In this document: piece by piece, positions 59,936-64,000 of the stretch
Position numbering within the stretch: the first letter of the stretch is position 1
Layout: every line of letters starts with the position of its first letter
From: Nephrocerus scutellatus
Lineage: Eukaryota > Arthropoda > Insecta > Diptera > Pipunculidae
Reading direction: 5' to 3'
DNA length: 64,000 nucleotides
Assembly: GCA_947095585.1 (NCBI GenBank)
Contig: OX352765.1
Location: 25,698,254 to 25,762,253, forward strand
The notes under the pieces: model-generated
The model's database searches: none
What the model was told of the DNA's origin: nothing
Seen by the model: the letters and a program-made list of their open reading frames with translations, nothing else
Program-made: the position numbers and the translations under genes

Positions 59936-61835
59936 ACCTTAAACTGAAACATTACTATTGATTATTTTGAGAAACATCTCTTTGCGCCGAGTTAGGTATC
60001 AATAGATAATTATTTTTATTGCAATTAGTTTAGCTGAGTATTCCTTGCGATAATCCACCGTTGTTACACCATTATCATGCATTTGAAAAAATTTTCAATA
60101 AACATAATGTCGCAACTTTTACTCATCATCCTAATGACTTACCTGACCTGATGACAACGAGACTCCGAAAAAATTGGGACGGTTAAATTTTTACGACGGT
60201 ACCAACGCGAGCCGATATCATTTGCGCATTTCTTCAGTAATAACACACCAACAATAAATCCAATTTTCTTCTAATTATTTTGATGCTATTCTTTACCGTG
60301 TATTTCTTGTGGGATTAGTGTTTGTTGTCATTGTAAAATTTACTCGTAAACTAAAAACCGGATAAATACTTAAATGAAGCTATGAATTAGCAATGTCTAA
60401 AACTCAAGCTGAGTAAATAGCATGAATTCTGATTCTAATCTAACGAACAAGCTCATCTGTTGTCTGCGTCACCAGTGTGTGTATTTTTTTTATTCAAATT
60501 TCATTTTCGTGTTTGCTGCGGCCGCGGCAGTCAACCTAGATACATTTATTAACTTTTGTCGTTAGCTACTACCTGCTAACTGTCTGCTTACATGGTTATG
60601 AATAAATTCTTTGTCCATTCTTTTTATTTGTAGTTCATGGGTATATACAAACACAACAAACAGCCAAAGAAAAAGACATTTCAAGTTTGTTTAGCCTGTT
60701 TGTATGAATTGATTGCTTGGTCGTTTATTGCCACAACTTTTGCTGTTGGTACCTTCCTACTTAAAAGTATTTGCGCTGCCTTCCTTAAATTGATGCTTCT
60801 ATTTTTTTTAAGATAATTTTTGGTCACTTAAAATTAAAAAAATCCTTCCTATTTCGTAGCATAGTTGTAGATTAATTAATTGTATCTAAAAGCTGCGTTG
60901 TTGTTCACAGTAACAGTTACCAGCGTTATTTACGCATACCATGCATAACATGAGCGAGCCCCAGCACCCAACCAATCCAGTGTTATTATGTCGTTATGTC
61001 ATAACCGAGGCGATGGGTTTACCGTTACGCATATATCGTAATGTTTGTCAGTTGCTGTGTAGCTCTAAGGAATTCCAGTTTACACATTCATAGAGATGTT
61101 GAGTTCTTCATGTCAATGGCATAGTTTATGAATAAATTATTGATATTCATAGTTAATGTATACAAGATATACTCGTATCTAAAGTAAATGATGGCTGTGT
61201 GAGATTCTTGTTTTATCCATTTTTCGTATCAATTTTATGATTTTTATTTTTTATTTCATTTGTAGCTGTTAACTTGTCAGTTATAAACATTCTTAAGATA
61301 TCGTTTTGTTTACATTTCAGTTTGCGCTTCTTTCGGCAAATGCTGGCATTGAGAACGTAGTAGGTTTAAAATTTGTAAATCTATCGATTGAACTATCTCG
61401 TAATAAAAAAAATTTAATGTGATGAATACATGTAGGAACTACTAACACTAAATGATAGTAGGTAGTTAATTATTTATTTTATAGAATATTTTTTTATATT
61501 TTTGAAGTTAAACTTCTTTAGGCGCGACTAGGGGGTAACTGGAATCATTTTGATGCGGATGTGAAATTTCGAAGTTGTATTCTCGGATTTGGCTAATATG
61601 GTCTGGAAATTTAGGAACTAAGCCATGGAAATTCTGGTATATGATCTTTAGGAACTGGAACATTGGGATCTAAGCAACTTCTTAAGCGATTTGTGTAAAA
61701 TTCGGTATGTAGGACTATTTTTGGCTTTTAATTTAATCGTAATATCGGCTACAACGTCAAAAAAGTTTAACTTCACCTGATTTAATTTTATTAAATAAAT
61801 ATTTATACTCTATAAGCAAATGGGGTACCTAACTT
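59936..61835. other. Gene-poor DNA
   Basis: No coding frame, RNA gene or named repeat recognised. A GCGGCCGCGGCAG word lies near 60519. Confidence 0.4.
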
Positions 61836-63254
61836 TTATCTCTCGTAGATTAATAATTTTTGTTTCATGGCCGATATTGTTTTTATTATTGGTGGGCTGA
61901 GAAGCCTTGCCCACTGCGACCTTAGGATATATTGTACATCCAAGATATTTACTACATTATTTGGTGATTTAGTTCCTTTATGAATGCCATCATATCTGCC
62001 AGGTCGATCGATCTGACATTCCGCCATGTAACTGTGTGAGCCTTGGTGTATTGAAATCTTTTTCGGATGAGGCCGTCACATATAAAAAGTATGTGTTCTG
62101 GTGTTTCTTTTGCCTCGTTGCAGAAGCGGCAGCGACCCTTTTGGGATTTCCTCATTTTTATTAATTGGCCATGGAATGGACCATGTCCCGTCATGTACCA
62201 GACAAGTGATCTTTTGATACATTCTAGGGTGCAGGGTTCTATTGCTGTTGCTTCTATCTGGAAAACGGTTGGGGATTTTCCTAGGGGTATTTGTAGTGTG
62301 GTTCTGGGCCCGAATACTTCTGCTCCCGTCCTGTATTTCTTTTAAATCCGTCTGTACACTAGATAGATGTATTAATGATATTTTCAACTTGATATCGTTC
62401 TAGTATTCATATTGAGAAGCTCCTTTGGAAATTAGTTGTTTTTATCATTGAGGCTGATTGAAGGACAATTCTCTATGTTGATTTTGGTGATGATGCTTGT
62501 ATGTCCTGGTCTCTTAGCTTTAATTCCGTTAGTTATATTAAGTGTGATGACTCTCGAGCCAGCTACGCCTTTGATGTCTAAGTGAAGTGGTGGAAGTCCC
62601 AAAAGCTTTTCAAGAGCTGCCGTTGGGCAAGTCTTTATAGCACCTATTGTACTTAGACAGATTAGTCTCTGAATTTTATTTAGTTTTAAGCGTATCTGCT
62701 TTTGCCACCATATCAGAGCTGCGTTTTTGAGCCTGGTTCTGATAATGCTTTGCTATAGCCATGAGTCGGTTGCGGTTTTATTCCCCAAGTTTTGCCGATC
62801 ATGCATTGACAAGAGAAGCTTTGTTGGTGATGTATGACATAATATGGCAGTTACATATAGGGCGAACATGACCCCCAGATATTTGGCTTCCGGCATTGTT
62901 TGGAGAATTTTACCTTAAAATCTTAGTGTAGAAAGAGTTATTCTCTTTCTTTTTTTGAAAACGGTGCAGTATTTTGGCTGGCTTAACACTTAGGTCGAAC
63001 TCTCTGCACCAATCATTTACTAGTTTGAGAGCGAATTGCTTGCATTCTGCTATCATACTCTCAAATTTACCACGAACCATTAGGACTAGGTCATCAACAT
63101 AGCTTATATTTGTGATAACATTATTCTTAAGCCTTTCAAGTAGCTGGTCCATTACTAGTAAATTAGGGAAGAACAAATATATTTCGGACCGGCAACGGTG
63201 CGAAGTCATCTTGTTAGAAATAAATAAGATAGTAAAGCTAAGTTTCTCAGCCAT
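61836..63254 (-). mobile_element. LOA/R1-like non-LTR relic (RT C-terminal half to zinc knuckle)
   Basis: Minus strand, upper end first: LLVMDQLLERL, ITNISYVDDLVLMVRGK with the YVDD active-site pair, LVNDWCREFDLSVKPAK, YLGV, then ALIWWQKQIRLKLNKIQRL, TCPTAALEKLLGLPPLHLDI, and near 62070-62190 a C-terminal zinc knuckle CRFCNEAKETPEHILFIC. Several frame changes. No clear RNase H between, unlike the other LOA-like relics. About 1.4 kb, the longest relic of this type here. Confidence 0.75.
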
Positions 63255-63338
63255 ATGAATAGGTATTCAGTCTAAAGACCTAATAAGGAGTTATTACCGA
63301 AAACCCCCGTTTTTTATATTTTTCAGAAAAAAATCTTA

Positions 63339-63496
63339 AAATTACGCCATCGCAATCGAGAGGTAAATAATTGTTTTAAAAAATTGTACCATCAAATTCT
63401 GACTGGTAGAAGTCGAAACAAGCAAACAAACACATCTGGCTGAAAAAAATATTCCTTTGCCCTGAGTATTAGCTTTGTCCTTTGGACTCGCAATAA
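63339..63496 (+). repeat. Dispersed repeat, family P, copy 2
   Basis: Diverged copy of 12526-12706: AATTACGCCATCGCAATCG, ATCAAATTCTGACTGGTAGA, GAGTATTAGCTTTGTCC. Confidence 0.6.
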
Positions 63497-64000
63497 GTAC
63501 CTGTTTGGGGGGCTCAACTCAAACGCTTAGAGCTGTAAAATTAATCAAAACATAAGTCATAAGAAATGTGCATGAGACCTTTTAACACCGGTGCCCAACC
63601 CGTTTCAAAACATGACGTGTTCGTATGCAAAATCTTATGACTTCACTAAAGAATAATATTTGGCGAATTGTATTGGGACCCCTTGATCTAAGTGTCTGAC
63701 CACTTCAAAAATAAGACGAAATCCTTCTATTTATAATTTAAAACCTCCACACAAAGTTTGAATAAGTGGGAATCATTGTATATACGAGAACATTGCCAAA
63801 TTTTCTTTAAAAAATGGTTTCTCAATTTCTCAATTCACGCATGTTCTTGAAAATTACCAATATGAAAGTTGTTCAGTAATAAAATGTCGGCACCGATTCT
63901 AACGTGAAATCATCTAGTAAGGCACCTTTAAAATGGGTGCCATGCTGCGCCATCCTGCCAACGATAATTGGGTCTACTGCGCTATTATGTACGACAGATC
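63497..64000. other. Terminal non-coding stretch
   Basis: 63640-63775 has GGGACCCCTTGATCTAAGTG and CACAAAGTTTGAATAAGTGG, weakly like the ATACAAATG-type repeat. No gene seen. Confidence 0.35.

Noticed and set aside
62067..62345. A plus-strand 92-residue frame as a gene
   Set aside because: It overlaps the minus-strand LINE relic with its zinc knuckle and has no motif of its own.
1..64000. CRISPR array, phage or bacterial mobile element
   Set aside because: No direct-repeat/spacer arrangement and no prokaryotic genes; introns and insect gene families show it is eukaryotic DNA.

Overview
The window is nuclear DNA from an insect, most probably a higher (cyclorrhaphous) fly. It is AT-rich and repeat-rich, its genes have GT-AG introns, and the single-copy genes are of insect type. 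A tephritid-like fly is my best guess, but the sequence alone does not prove it. Nothing bacterial, viral or organellar was seen.

Five protein-coding loci stand out. Three are tandem, same-strand members of the TipE family, the two-pass auxiliary subunits of the Para voltage-gated sodium channel: an apparently intronless 449-residue gene (5979-7328), a five-exon, 277-residue TEH2-like gene (11815-15873), and a nine-exon, 515-residue paralogue of the first (22110-27760). On the opposite strand lie a CFAP298/C21orf59 (Kurly) cilia-assembly gene (34082-35115, last exon not found) and a complete six-exon Ero1-like ER thiol oxidase gene (40200-44626, 479 residues). An isolated MADF-domain exon lies at 36519-36773.

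Most of the rest is mobile DNA. The best-preserved element is a complete PIF/Harbinger transposon (49007-52121) with terminal inverted repeats, a 3-bp CAG target duplication, an open DDE transposase gene and a convergent Myb/SANT-like partner gene. Others are four copies of an RTE-like non-LTR element ending in GATGAT repeats, several LOA/I-like, CR1-like and jockey-like relics (some stacked or nested), two convergent mariner relics, at least six copies of a tRNA-derived SINE (one with a 5' inversion inside a 14-bp target duplication), a 527-bp foldback element inside a TEH2 intron, a TA-flanked MITE pair, and several unclassified dispersed repeats.

Region by region: 1-4650 is stacked LINE relics; 4650-31700 holds the TipE-family cluster with repeat-filled introns and intergenic DNA; 31700-39300 has LINE and SINE relics around CFAP298 and the MADF exon; 40200-44626 is Ero1, with an RNase H-bearing LINE relic in intron 2; 45700-53700 holds the Harbinger element and dispersed repeats; 53700-64000 is gene-poor, with two LINE relics. 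The TipE-like proteins would act together at neuronal and muscle membranes. Ero1 acts in the ER lumen and CFAP298 in ciliated cells, so the loci share location rather than a pathway.
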